A stretch of 64,000 nucleotides of DNA from Acinetobacter calcoaceticus (lineage in GTDB: Bacteria > Pseudomonadota > Gammaproteobacteria > Pseudomonadales > Moraxellaceae): the NCBI RefSeq assembly GCF_900520355.1, contig NZ_LS999521.1:1736001-1800000 (forward strand), written 5' to 3'. A model generated the notes under the pieces. The model was given only the letters and a program-made list of their open reading frames with translations, ran no database searches and was not told the DNA's origin. A program made the position numbers and the translations under genes. Numbering within the stretch: position 1 is the first letter of the stretch; each line of letters starts with the position of its first letter. Positions 1 through 8,746 of this stretch are shown here, in pieces.

Positions 1-1166
1 AAGAGAGCTGTAACATTTGGAACTGTATCTTTTACAGCGGCTTGAATGTGTTGCTCTTTCGCATCAACTACATTTGGTTCATATTTTTTAAGAAGAAGGC
101 CATAACCTAAATCTTTTTGATTTTTTTCAAATGAAGCCAATAACTCGGGTGAACGATCACCTGCACGAAGTTTTTCAAGCTCAGCGTAAGCAAGCATCCC
201 GTTACGAATGCGAACTTCGTGCTGTTGCATGAGATCTTTAAGCCCAGTAACTTCTTTGGTTGTTGAACGGGTTGCAATTAAACCTAATGCATATGGAATT
301 TTAACTGCATAATCTGTCCGCATTTCTTCATGGTTCGGTATACCAAATAAAGTAAATGGAGCTGGAGCAGGGTGAGTATCCCATTCAGCTTCAATTGCAG
401 CCAGTTTGGTTTTTTGAACATCACCTAATTCATAGCCAGATTCATCCCCGAGTAAAATCACTGAAAGTGTAGATGTAAGACCGAAAATCGCAGCAATTGC
501 AAATGAACGACGAGCGAAAGGAAGATCACGTTTTTTAAGCAAGTAGTAGCTTGAGATAGCTAGTACGAAAATTGCACCAGTTACATAGCCTGCTGATACA
601 GTGTGAACGAATTTAACCTGAGCTACGGGGTTAAAGATAAGCGCGCCGAAATCGACTAATTCCATACGCATCGTTTCAAAGTTGAATGCAGCACCTACTG
701 GGTTTTGCATCCATCCATTAGCTACTAAAATCCAGAGCGCTGACATGTTAGAACCAAGCGCAACTAACCATGTTACTCCTAGATGCTGAACCTTACTTAA
801 GCGGTCCCATCCAAAAAAGAATAAGCCAATAAAGGTCGACTCAAGAAAGAATGCCATAAGGCCTTCGATTGCTAATGGTGCACCAAAAATATCACCGACA
901 TAATGTGAGTAATAAGCCCAGTTCGTTCCAAACTGAAACTCCATGGTTAAGCCAGTCGTTACCCCTAACGCAAAGTTAATACCAAATAGTTTTCCCCAAA
1001 ATTTAGTCATATCTTTATAAATTTCTTTACCAGAAATGACATAGGTGGTTTCCATAATGGCAAGAATAAAAGCCAAACCTAAAGTTAAAGGGACGAAAAG
1101 AAAGTGATACATGGCGGTCATTGCAAATTGAAACCGCGAAAGATCAACCACGCTTTCAGAAATCAT
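1..1166 (-). CDS. cydA: Cytochrome bd ubiquinol oxidase subunit I, 3' part cut by the window edge
   Basis: Subunit I of the bd-type quinol oxidase, an inner-membrane protein that oxidises ubiquinol and reduces O2 under low oxygen or stress. Translating the minus strand from ATG 1166-1164 gives [20 protein letters not shown] followed by [13 protein letters not shown], the conserved CydA N-terminus with the haem-ligand His at about residue 21. The reading frame stays open to base 1. About 388 codons are present of the roughly 520 usual for the family, so the C-terminus is outside the window and the gene is not shown to be broken. AAGGAGAC precedes the start. The start overlaps the stop of cydP in a TGATG, so the two are translationally coupled. 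cydB would be expected next, to the left of the window. Confidence 0.96.
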   Translation of the reverse strand, partial: MISESVVDLSRFQFAMTAMYHFLFVPLTLGLAFILAIMETTYVISGKEIYKDMTKFWGKLFGINFALGVTTGLTMEFQFGTNWAYYSHYVGDIFGAPLAIEGLMAFFLESTFIGLFFFGWDRLSKVQHLGVTWLVALGSNMSALWILVANGWMQNPVGAAFNFETMRMELVDFGALIFNPVAQVKFVHTVSAGYVTGAIFVLAISSYYLLKKRDLPFARRSFAIAAIFGLTSTLSVILLGDESGYELGDVQKTKLAAIEAEWDTHPAPAPFTLFGIPNHEEMRTDYAVKIPYALGLIATRSTTKEVTGLKDLMQQHEVRIRNGMLAYAELEKLRAGDRSPELLASFEKNQKDLGYGLLLKKYEPNVVDAKEQHIQAAVKDTVPNVTAL

Positions 1167-1360
1167 CAACGTGTCTCCTTAATGTGGGAAATGTTATCGC
1201 CAGCAATATGCTCGGCGACCTGATTGTCGAAATTTTTGGGGATGGTGGGAGCATCAAACCAAATGTGTTTAATCGTTAAAAGAAGCACTATTTTTATTAT
1301 TAGAATAATAGTGATTTCTTTAATTAAACGACTATTAAGATTTTGAAAATTAAAGCTCAT
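1166..1360 (-). CDS. cydP: Putative cytochrome bd oxidase small subunit CydP
   Basis: 64-residue protein with one membrane segment at about residues 14-33 ([20 protein letters not shown]) and a short polar C-terminal tail. It matches the CydP-type small proteins encoded directly before cydA in Acinetobacter and Pseudomonas, which are proposed accessory subunits of the bd oxidase. GAGG lies 8 bases before ATG 1360. Its TGA overlaps the cydA ATG by one base. The assignment rests on size, topology and position; small subunits diverge fast. The promoter must lie in the AT-rich 1361-1743 region with the five repeated motifs. Confidence 0.8.
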   Translation of the reverse strand: MSFNFQNLNSRLIKEITIILIIKIVLLLTIKHIWFDAPTIPKNFDNQVAEHIAGDNISHIKETR

Positions 1361-1496
1361 AAATTAAACCTCATTTGATATTAATTTCATTATTAGTCAA
1401 AATATAATAAAAATAAACAATAAATATATTTTAAATAAATATTTAAATAATTAGGTTATAAAAAACAAATACTTAATATTTAAAAAATAATACCAT

Positions 1497-1644
1497 ACTA
1501 AAATAGTTTGAATTGATTGTTAAATCCAACTAAAACACTTGTAAATAAAATTATTAAGTTGATTAAAATGGTTTTTTTTTGAATTTAATTCCGACTAAAA
1601 TAGTTGTGTATAATAATTTTTAGTTTATTTCAAACTAAAATGGT
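1497..1644. promoter_or_regulatory. Five evenly spaced Rrf2/IscR-like operator motifs upstream of cydP-cydA
   Basis: The 383-base gap 1361-1743 holds no gene but five related 11-base motifs. They are ACTAAAATAGT at 1497-1507, ACTAAAACACT at 1529-1539, ATTAAAATGGT at 1562-1572, ACTAAAATAGT at 1594-1604 and ACTAAAATGGT at 1634-1644. The core is an imperfect palindrome (ACTA-AAA-TAGT). The last copy is flanked by CGGAAT and the fourth preceded by CCG, which fits the E. coli IscR type 1 consensus (GACT-RWWWY-AGTC flanked by CGG-like bases). Start-to-start spacing is 32, 33, 32 and 40 bases, about three helical turns for the first three steps. The motifs are seen; the regulator is inferred. Confidence 0.6.
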
Positions 1645-1743
1645 CGGAATAATAAATAATTAATTAAAAAAGAAAATAATAAAATAAAGGCGTAATAAAG
1701 CCTGCAAAAAGCAATAAATAATAGACTGTAAAATTATTAAAAA

Positions 1744-2352
1744 TTAATCGGGTGCGAAAAGATCGTTTGATATAGAGATTTTTTTGGCCACATAGTGGCT
1801 TTTATGCACTCTGACGAGAATGACTTGGGAATGTAATTCGAGTTCGCCATATTCCGGTTCTACTTGAACGTAGTGAAGTTGACCAAATTCATCACGTACG
1901 CGTGCTTGAGCAGAAAAGCCTGGTCTGGCATTACCACTAGAAATGGTCGCTAATCGCCCTAAAAGGTTATAATTGGTATGTGTAAGCTTCGGCTTAATCA
2001 CTTGGTCAAGGCAGTGAATCATGAACACAGTAAAAAAGATTGCGATCACAAGTGCCGGGACGATTAAATAAAATGGTGAAATAAAATAATGCTGTATTGC
2101 GAAGAAAGAGAGTTGTAAAAAGTAACCTGCATAACTGAAATTGATGAGTAAAAAAACAAAAATTAGAGCTTTAGAAAATTTAACATTAAGTAGCGGTGAG
2201 TTAGAAAGCCAATCTGGTGCAATTTTTTTAAGCAACTGACTTGGACGGAGTCCAATATACATACCAATGGTTTCTACCACGCTGAGTAATATCAAAGCCA
2301 CCACACTTAAGTGAAAAGGCATAAGATAATAATTAAAAAAGAAATCAGCCAT
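1744..2352 (-). CDS. YqiJ-like inner-membrane protein with C-terminal OB-fold
   Basis: 202 residues. Hydrophobic segments lie at about residues 12-32, 63-85 and 92-112. A soluble C-terminal part, about 130-195 (GRLATISSGNARPGFSAQAR, then RDEFGQLHYVQVEPEYGELE), resembles the OB-fold domain of YqiJ/NfeD-related proteins. In enterobacteria yqiJ is paired with the flotillin gene yqiK and is thought to act in membrane organisation; no flotillin gene is next to this one. The start ATG 2352 has only a weak AGAG upstream. The function in Acinetobacter is unknown, and family assignment is from the domain pattern only. Confidence 0.65.
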   Translation of the reverse strand: MADFFFNYYLMPFHLSVVALILLSVVETIGMYIGLRPSQLLKKIAPDWLSNSPLLNVKFSKALIFVFLLINFSYAGYFLQLSFFAIQHYFISPFYLIVPALVIAIFFTVFMIHCLDQVIKPKLTHTNYNLLGRLATISSGNARPGFSAQARVRDEFGQLHYVQVEPEYGELELHSQVILVRVHKSHYVAKKISISNDLFAPD

Positions 2353-2377
2353 GGCAGAAACTCTAATGTTGATAGTC

Positions 2378-2701
2378 TCAGTCTACGATATAGATACCGC
2401 CATCTGAATGTACTTCAAGCTCAACTTTATTTAAAAAATCACCTAAACATGGTCCTGAAATACATTCGCCTGTTTCCACAGTAAATAAGGCACCATGAGT
2501 AGAGCATTGAATGTATTCTTGATCTTGGTCAAGAAATTGATTTTCTAAATATTCAAGCTCAGTTTGTAAGTGAGGGCATAAATTCTGATAAGCATAGAAT
2601 GCGCCGTCACGTTGCGTAACGAAAATAGTAGTTCCTTGTAAAGTGTCAAAAGCTCTAGCTTCACGCTCAGGAACTTCTTCCGTCATACAGATCCTTTCCA
2701 T
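2378..2701 (-). CDS. Small Rieske [2Fe-2S] protein
   Basis: 107 residues from ATG 2701 (MERICMTEEVPEREARAF). Both Rieske cluster motifs are present: C-P-H at about residues 42-44 (CPHLQTELEYLE) and C-S-T-H-G at about residues 66-70. The length fits stand-alone ferredoxin-like Rieske proteins such as dioxygenase electron carriers or the NirD type. ATG 2701 lies one base after the stop of the upstream kinase gene, with AAGGA 11 bases before it. ATG 2686 (MTEEVPE) has a better-spaced AAAGGA, but it would remove the first beta-strand of the domain, so I prefer 2701. No oxygenase gene is nearby, so the partner is unknown. Confidence 0.85.
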   Translation of the reverse strand: MERICMTEEVPEREARAFDTLQGTTIFVTQRDGAFYAYQNLCPHLQTELEYLENQFLDQDQEYIQCSTHGALFTVETGECISGPCLGDFLNKVELEVHSDGGIYIVD

Positions 2702-2702
2702 T

Positions 2703-3707
2703 TTAAGCACATTCCTTCTGAAAATTTTCAAGAAGTTTAGCATAATCATTTACAGCTAAACGTGGTCCGAATTGAGAGACTACTTCACTCGAAATTAAGA
2801 TGGCTAACTGAGCCGCAGCATTCAAATCTTGATGATAATTGAGGGCATAAAGGAATGCGCCTGCAAATGCATCGCCTGCGCCATTTGTATCAACGGCTTC
2901 AACATGACGTCCCGCAACATGGAAGTGCTGAGTTGGGTTAGAAACTAATGCACCTTTGGCACTTTGTGTAATGACTACGGTATGATTTTTAAAACGTAAT
3001 TGAGCAAGAGCATCTTCTACAGACGTTGTATTGGTATACATTAAGGCTTCTTGCTCATTACAAAATAGTAAGTCTACGCCATCATCCATGAGCTCTTCCA
3101 AGCCTTCACGAGCGTATTGCACCATGGCAGGGTCTGAAAGAGAGAGGGCAATTTTAACGCCATTTGCTTTTGCAATTTCTCTTGCTTGTTTTACAGCTTT
3201 ACGAGCCGTTTCACTTGTAGAAAGATAACCTTCAATATAAAGCCATTTTGCTGTTTTTAATGGTTCAAAATCGATTTGATCTTGAGACAGTTCAGCCGTA
3301 ATACCCAAATAGGTGTGCATCGTGCGTTCAGAGTCAGGGCTAATTAACACCATACAGGTACCAGTTACACCTTCACTGATCGATTTTGGTGTGGTCTGGA
3401 TGTTAGCCTCATTTAGACCTTGTAGGTAAATTTCCCCTAAATCGTCATGACCAACGCGGCAACCATAAAAAGCAGTTCCACCTAATGCACTAAAGGCTAC
3501 AGTTGTATTTGCTGCTGAACCGCCACTTGCTTGACCTTTGTAGTCTTGGTGCTGCTTTAACTCTGCATAAAGAGCAGATTGAGTGTCACCATCGGACAAC
3601 TGCATTGTGCCTTTTTGCAAACCTTGTTGACTAAGAAAATCATCAGACACTTTAAATTCTTGGTCGATTAATGCATTACCAATTGCAAAAAGATCTACAG
3701 TTGCCAT
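2703..3707 (-). CDS. PfkB-family carbohydrate/nucleoside kinase, adenosine-kinase-like
   Basis: 334 residues from ATG 3707 (MATVDLFAIGNALIDQEFKV). The PfkB fold is clear: the substrate-side GGSAANT motif near residue 67 and the C-terminal signature DTNGAGDAFAGAFL, whose Asp is the catalytic base. The overall layout is closest to bacterial adenosine-kinase-like members of the ribokinase family, but the true substrate (nucleoside or sugar) cannot be read from the sequence. A GTG at 3719 would add four residues (MTTH); neither start has a strong ribosome site. The gene ends one base before the Rieske start, so the two probably share a transcript. Confidence 0.85.
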   Translation of the reverse strand: MATVDLFAIGNALIDQEFKVSDDFLSQQGLQKGTMQLSDGDTQSALYAELKQHQDYKGQASGGSAANTTVAFSALGGTAFYGCRVGHDDLGEIYLQGLNEANIQTTPKSISEGVTGTCMVLISPDSERTMHTYLGITAELSQDQIDFEPLKTAKWLYIEGYLSTSETARKAVKQAREIAKANGVKIALSLSDPAMVQYAREGLEELMDDGVDLLFCNEQEALMYTNTTSVEDALAQLRFKNHTVVITQSAKGALVSNPTQHFHVAGRHVEAVDTNGAGDAFAGAFLYALNYHQDLNAAAQLAILISSEVVSQFGPRLAVNDYAKLLENFQKECA

Positions 3708-3815
3708 ATGTGTTGTCACAAATAAAAAAATCAGGTTGATAAGTTTACACCATTGCTTGGATTTGCTGTAGTTTGTTGAATAAAATTCAGTTAATTCAAA
3801 AATAGTGGAGAAATA

Positions 3816-4268
3816 TTGTTGTTTAAATATGCTTTAGATCAGTTTTTAATACAAAAAATTGATGAGTTGCCAGAGCAAATTATTGAATTAAGCTTAGTTT
3901 CTCAGAATGAGGGTTTTAGATTTATCAATAGATTGATAGATGAATATCAATCTGGCCAGAACTGTTTTGATCAAGAAGGAGAAGCTTTATATAGTATGCA
4001 ATATGCTAATCAGTTAATTGCCATTGGTGGAATTAATACTACTCTAAATAAAGACATGGGTAGGTTGAGGCGATTTTATGTACATCCTGAATACAGACGA
4101 CATGGTATGGGTGAATTATTACTTAGAGCTATAGAAGAGCATGCTAAAAAATATTTTAATGAAATAGTTTTATATACAGACACTCATAGAGCAGCTGCTT
4201 TTTATAAGAAAATGGGATATTCCGAGACAAATATACCGAATAGTAATTTTTCAAAAAGAATGAAATGA
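3816..4268 (+). CDS. GNAT-family N-acetyltransferase
   Basis: 150 residues. The acetyl-CoA-binding motif A is seen as RRFYVHPEYRRHGMGELLLR (R-x-x-G-x-G type, about residues 86-105), followed by the typical C-terminal strand (LYTDTHRAAAFYKKMGY). The start is taken as TTG 3816 with GTGGAG seven bases upstream; a second TTG follows immediately at 3819 and no ATG lies near. Divergent from the kinase gene. The substrate is unknown. It is AT-rich with weak codon bias compared with the flanking housekeeping genes. Confidence 0.8.
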   Translation: MLFKYALDQFLIQKIDELPEQIIELSLVSQNEGFRFINRLIDEYQSGQNCFDQEGEALYSMQYANQLIAIGGINTTLNKDMGRLRRFYVHPEYRRHGMGELLLRAIEEHAKKYFNEIVLYTDTHRAAAFYKKMGYSETNIPNSNFSKRMK

Positions 4269-4593
4269 GTTCTTTAATATTTAAAATCTAATCGTAAGTA
4301 TGCCTTTGAAACTAAATAACCTATTCATCGGAATTACTTTGTTTGGGGCTTGGTGGGGCAAATAACTCAAATTGATGGGCTTTTTTATTTATTGGGTAGC
4401 ATATACATAGAATTAAAAGCTTTTGTTCTGGTAGGATAAACATTCATGGCTATGTGCTTGATATCAAAGCCGTGCCAATGAAAACTAATACTCAACAAAA
4501 ACATAGTATTTTACTTGGCTTTTGTTCGCCAATCTCAAGCTGACTCAGGCTATAATGAGACTTATTCACTTATCCGATATGTTAGGAGATCAC
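4269..4593 (+). promoter_or_regulatory. Intergenic region with promoter for the M16C protease gene
   Basis: A 325-base gap. A perfect -10 box TATAAT lies at 4551-4556, 38 bases before the protease start, with no good -35 at 17-base spacing. AGGAGAT at 4584-4590 is the ribosome site. A 21-codon hydrophobic frame at 4300-4365 (MPLKLNNLFIGITLFGAWWG) has no ribosome site and is not called. No other gene or repeat is seen. Confidence 0.5.
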
Positions 4594-7533
4594 ATGACTG
4601 TAGATGTCACTGAAACCATTTCTCAAACTGTTCACCCTGCGTTTCAGTTGCTACGTCAGCACCATGTAGAAGCATTAGATATTTTAGTATCTGAATATAA
4701 GCATAAAGTGACAGGTGCGGTGCATTATCACTTGGCAACTGATTATGACGAAAATGTATTTCTTGTTGCTTTTAGAACACAGCCTATGGACTCTAAAGGT
4801 ACTGCACATATTTTAGAACATACAGCTTTGTGTGGGTCTGAAAAGTTTCCAGTACGTGATCCGTTCTTTTTAATGATTCGTCGTTCTTTAAATACTTTTA
4901 TGAACGCATTTACAGCAGCAGATTGGACAGCATATCCATTTGCGTCTCAAAATAAAAAAGATTTCCAAAACTTACTTTCTGTTTATCTTGATGCGGCATT
5001 TGCTGCCAATTTGAATCCACTTGATTTTGCTCAAGAAGGTATTCGTATTGAACTTGAAAATGATCAACCTGTTTATAAAGGTGTAGTTTTTAATGAAATG
5101 AAGGGTGCCATGAGTGCGCCGTCTGACCAACTTTATCATCAGTTGGCTCATCATTTATTTCCTGAAACCACCTATCATTACAACTCAGGTGGCGACCCGA
5201 AAGATATTCCTGATTTAACGTATGAACAATTAGTCGATTTTTATAAGGTACATTACCACCCAAGTAATGCTGTATTTATGACCTTCGGGAATCAAACAGC
5301 GTATGAGTTGCAAGAGCAATTTGAAAAACTAGCTCTAAATAAGTTTTCTGCGGGTACAACTTTATATTCTAAGCCTGAAAAACGTTTAGCTGCGCCAATT
5401 GAAGTAACAGAAAATTATGGCGTTGATAGTGATGATTTAAAAGATAAAACTTATCATGTCTTATCTTGGTTATTACCCGAAGCAAATGACGTTAAATTGC
5501 GTTTGGGAATGCGTTTAGTTGAAGGGATTTTGTTAGAAAATTCAGCTTCACCACTGCGCCATTATTTAGAAACGTGTGGTTATGCTCAATCAACAGGTCC
5601 ATTAATGGGCGTAGACGACAGTAATTTTGAAATGACTTTCTACTGTGGTGTTCAAGGTTCAAATCCTGAACATGCGCAAAGCTTTAGAGAGGGTGTTTTA
5701 AATATTCTGCGTGATGTTGCTGCAAAACCAATTGATAGCGATTTAGTTGATGCAATTTTGCATCAGATTGAATTACATCAACGTGAAATTAATGGCGATG
5801 GTACACCATACGGTTTAAGTCTAATTTTAAATGGCTTGAGTGGTGCGATTCACCATAATGACCCAATTCAAATTTGGGATGTTGACAGCGCAATTGCACA
5901 GGTTAAAGAAGAGTTGAAAGACCCAATGTGGTTATCAAATCTGATTCAAACACATTTGCTTGATAACCCACATCGTGTGCAGATGACTCTAGTTCCAGAC
6001 CCAACCAAGTCTGTAAAAGAACAAGAAGCAGAAAAAGCCCGTTTAGCTGCTATTGGTGAAAAACTAACAGATGCTGATAAGGCTGAAATCATTGCTAATA
6101 CCAAGGCTCTAGAGGAACGTCAGGATACTCCAGATAATCTTGAATTATTACCAAAAGTAGGCTTAGAAGATGTACCTGCTGACTTGCATATTGTACAAGG
6201 TCAATTACGCGAAATTCTTTGCAATCGCATGGATACGCCGTTGAATTTGTATCATGCTGGTACGAATGGTATTTACTATCAACAAGTGCTTATTCAAATT
6301 CCTGAAGATATTGTGAAGTCACCGTATTTCAATTTGCTTTCTATCTTGATGGGCGAAGTGGGTGCAGGTGAATATGACTATCTTGAACTACAAACCTTAC
6401 AAACGGCTGTAAGTGGTGGTTTAGGAATGGGCGCTTCATTACGTAGTAAAGTTGATGACAAAGATAAAATTAGTGCTTGGTTAACGTTAACGACTAAGTC
6501 TTTGACTCAGAAGTTTGATGCTATTCATTTATTAAAATTAGCATTTGAACAGCTCCGATTAGATGAGAAAGAGCGCATTATTGAGTTATTGCAACAACGT
6601 AAAACACGTTGGCAATCTCGCTTATCTGGAGCAGGTCATAGCTACGCAATGCAAATCGCATCACGTAATATGAGTGCTTTGGCTCAACGTGATTATCAAA
6701 ACACAGGTTTAGGCGCATTAAACTGGTTAAGTGAGCTTGTTGCTAAAATTACTCAAGACTCTACTGCATATGATGATCTGATTGCAGAATTAAAACGTAT
6801 TCATCGTAAATTATTGCAAGCGCCTAAACAGTTCTTGCTGGTATGTGAAGAACATCAGTCTGAACGTTTAGTTGAAGAAATCCAAAATGTTTGGGATAAA
6901 TTAAACGTTGATGCAACTGCAACAGAGTTAACTCATGTAGAACAGGTAAATGATAATAATCATGAAGCATGGTTAATTCAGACAAATGTTCAGTTCTGTG
7001 CTTCGGCTTATCAGGCGGTGGATGTGTCGCATCCAGATGCAGCTCCGTTAATGGTATTGGCAGCTTATTTACGTAATGGGTTCTTACATAGTGCCATTCG
7101 TGAGAAAGGCGGTGCGTATGGTGGTGGAGCAAGCTATGATGGGAATGCATGTTCATTCCGTTTCTATAGTTACCGTGACCCACGTTTAGCAGAAACTTTT
7201 AAAGACTTTGAAGCAAGTGTGCAATGGTTATTAAATGCGGAACAACAGCCTCATCAGCTTGAAGAAGCGATTCTTGGACTTGTTGCAAGTATGGATAAAC
7301 CAGGTTCACCAGCGGGTGAGGCGATTACTGCATGTTATGCATTGTTGCATGCAAGAACACCAACTTTCCGCCGTACCTTACGTGAACGCTTGCTGCATGT
7401 AACATTAGATGATTTACAACGTGTTGCTCGTCAATATTTAGTTGAGCAAACTCCTGTAAAAGCTGTAGTTGCACCATTTGCAAAACGCGATGAGTTGCAG
7501 CAATCAGGTTTTACCATTCAACAAGTTAATTAA
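4594..7533 (+). CDS. M16C zinc metallopeptidase (PreP/presequence-protease type)
   Basis: 979 residues from ATG 4594, chosen over an upstream in-frame ATG at 4522 because AGGAGAT sits just before it and MTVDVTETISQTVHPAF matches the family start. The inverted zinc motif H-x-x-E-H is seen as HILEH at residues 72-76, followed by TALCGSEKFPVRDPFF. About 980 residues in one chain is the size of the single-chain M16C family (PreP, falcilysin), in which two halves form a chamber that degrades small peptides. The second half carries KGGAYGGGASYDG, the family's C-terminal glycine-rich segment. There is no signal peptide, so it is probably cytosolic. pldA follows after about 20 bases and may be co-transcribed. 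Confidence 0.93.
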   Translation: MTVDVTETISQTVHPAFQLLRQHHVEALDILVSEYKHKVTGAVHYHLATDYDENVFLVAFRTQPMDSKGTAHILEHTALCGSEKFPVRDPFFLMIRRSLNTFMNAFTAADWTAYPFASQNKKDFQNLLSVYLDAAFAANLNPLDFAQEGIRIELENDQPVYKGVVFNEMKGAMSAPSDQLYHQLAHHLFPETTYHYNSGGDPKDIPDLTYEQLVDFYKVHYHPSNAVFMTFGNQTAYELQEQFEKLALNKFSAGTTLYSKPEKRLAAPIEVTENYGVDSDDLKDKTYHVLSWLLPEANDVKLRLGMRLVEGILLENSASPLRHYLETCGYAQSTGPLMGVDDSNFEMTFYCGVQGSNPEHAQSFREGVLNILRDVAAKPIDSDLVDAILHQIELHQREINGDGTPYGLSLILNGLSGAIHHNDPIQIWDVDSAIAQVKEELKDPMWLSNLIQTHLLDNPHRVQMTLVPDPTKSVKEQEAEKARLAAIGEKLTDADKAEIIANTKALEERQDTPDNLELLPKVGLEDVPADLHIVQGQLREILCNRMDTPLNLYHAGTNGIYYQQVLIQIPEDIVKSPYFNLLSILMGEVGAGEYDYLELQTLQTAVSGGLGMGASLRSKVDDKDKISAWLTLTTKSLTQKFDAIHLLKLAFEQLRLDEKERIIELLQQRKTRWQSRLSGAGHSYAMQIASRNMSALAQRDYQNTGLGALNWLSELVAKITQDSTAYDDLIAELKRIHRKLLQAPKQFLLVCEEHQSERLVEEIQNVWDKLNVDATATELTHVEQVNDNNHEAWLIQTNVQFCASAYQAVDVSHPDAAPLMVLAAYLRNGFLHSAIREKGGAYGGGASYDGNACSFRFYSYRDPRLAETFKDFEASVQWLLNAEQQPHQLEEAILGLVASMDKPGSPAGEAITACYALLHARTPTFRRTLRERLLHVTLDDLQRVARQYLVEQTPVKAVVAPFAKRDELQQSGFTIQQVN

Positions 7534-7553
7534 AATAAAAATTGGAGATGAAC

Positions 7554-8705
7554 ATGGCGTTCAGACAATTTGAACGCACATCTTTACAGCTAAGCATGGG
7601 TATCGTGCTTAGCTGTTTATGTGCGTCTGTGACATATGCTGACACCTTGGCACCTGTAACCCCTGCGACAGTAGATGCATGTGTTGCTCTTGCTTCGAAT
7701 GCCGATCGTCTGGCTTGTTATGACTCTGTATTTAAACCGTCAGCTTTACCAGTTATTCAAGCTGCGGCTGTACCAGAGCCTGTTAAAAAAATTGATGCAC
7801 CTGCTGTTCCACCTGAAACCTTTAAAGAGAAGATGGTAGATACAGTGAGTAATATCAAAATAATTGGTAAAGCCCCAAAACTTGAACCTACTACTTCTTT
7901 GCTAGATCAACGTTGGGAGCTGTCTGAAGAGAGTAAACTAGGGGTTTGGAATATCCGTGCTTATCAACCGGTCTATTTGTTACCAGTATTCTGGACCAGT
8001 GACAAAAATGAGTTGCCACATAGTCCAAACCTAAATAATACGGTGACAGAAGATCAAAATCTGAAATCAACAGAAAGTAAATTTCAGATTTCTTTAAAAA
8101 CCAAAGCTTGGGAAAATATTTTTGGTAATAATGGCGATTTGTGGGTCGGTTATACACAATCTTCACGTTGGCAGACATTCAATGCTGAAGAGTCTCGCCC
8201 TTTCCGCGAAACGAATTATGAGCCTGAAGCAAGTTTAATGTTTAGAACAAACTATGAATTGCTTGGTTTAGATGGTCGTTTGCTTGGCGTTACTTTAAAT
8301 CACCAATCAAATGGTCGTTCAGATCCATTATCTCGTAGTTGGAACCGCGTAATCTTTAATGTGGGATTAGAGCGCGGTAACTTTGCTGTAATGCTTCGTC
8401 CATGGATTCGTCTTGAAGAAGACAGTAAAGATGATAATAATCCAGATATGGAAAATTACATCGGTCGTGGTGATTTAACAGCATTTTATAAATGGAAGGA
8501 AAATGACTTCTCTTTAATGCTACGTCATTCATTGAAAGGTGGTGATGACTCTCATGGTGCTGTTCAATTTGATTGGGCTTTTCCAATCAGTGGAAAATTG
8601 CGTGGACATTTCCAGTTGTTTAATGGTTACGGTGAAAGCTTAATTGACTATAACCACCGAGCAACTTATGCCGGTTTGGGTGTATCACTCTTGAATTGGT
8701 ACTAA
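7554..8705 (+). CDS. pldA: Outer-membrane phospholipase A
   Basis: 383 residues from ATG 7554, with GGAG six bases upstream (ATG 7548 and TTG 7542 are in frame but badly spaced). An N-terminal signal peptide ends near TYADT. The catalytic block NHQSNGRSDPLSRSWNRV is nearly identical to the OMPLA motif that holds the His, Ser and Asn catalytic residues. The chain is about 90 residues longer than E. coli PldA. The extra N-terminal part contains a Cys pair (VDACVALASNADRLACYD) and a proline/alanine linker before the 12-strand barrel. It hydrolyses outer-leaflet phospholipids when lipid asymmetry is lost. It ends at a strong bidirectional terminator. Confidence 0.95.
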   Translation: MAFRQFERTSLQLSMGIVLSCLCASVTYADTLAPVTPATVDACVALASNADRLACYDSVFKPSALPVIQAAAVPEPVKKIDAPAVPPETFKEKMVDTVSNIKIIGKAPKLEPTTSLLDQRWELSEESKLGVWNIRAYQPVYLLPVFWTSDKNELPHSPNLNNTVTEDQNLKSTESKFQISLKTKAWENIFGNNGDLWVGYTQSSRWQTFNAEESRPFRETNYEPEASLMFRTNYELLGLDGRLLGVTLNHQSNGRSDPLSRSWNRVIFNVGLERGNFAVMLRPWIRLEEDSKDDNNPDMENYIGRGDLTAFYKWKENDFSLMLRHSLKGGDDSHGAVQFDWAFPISGKLRGHFQLFNGYGESLIDYNHRATYAGLGVSLLNWY

Positions 8706-8719
8706 GTCTTTACTCGTAA

Positions 8720-8746
8720 AAAGCCGCTTTAAAAGCGGCTTTTTTA
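8720..8746. terminator. Bidirectional intrinsic terminator between pldA and ktrB
   Basis: A perfect stem, AAGCCGCTTT paired with AAAGCGGCTT (8721-8740), followed by T5 on the plus strand and preceded by AAAAA, which gives a T-run for the minus-strand gene. It serves both converging genes. Confidence 0.9.

Noticed and set aside
1..1166. cydA looked truncated
   Set aside because: The frame is open to the window edge; the missing end is outside the window, so it is not evidence for a broken gene.
4300..4365. 21-codon hydrophobic frame before the M16C protease gene
   Set aside because: No ribosome site, no promoter close to it, and random hydrophobic frames of this size are common in AT-rich DNA.
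6824..7183. 119-codon minus-strand frame inside the M16C protease gene
   Set aside because: Histidine- and leucine-rich shadow of a well-supported protease gene; no ribosome site and no domain.
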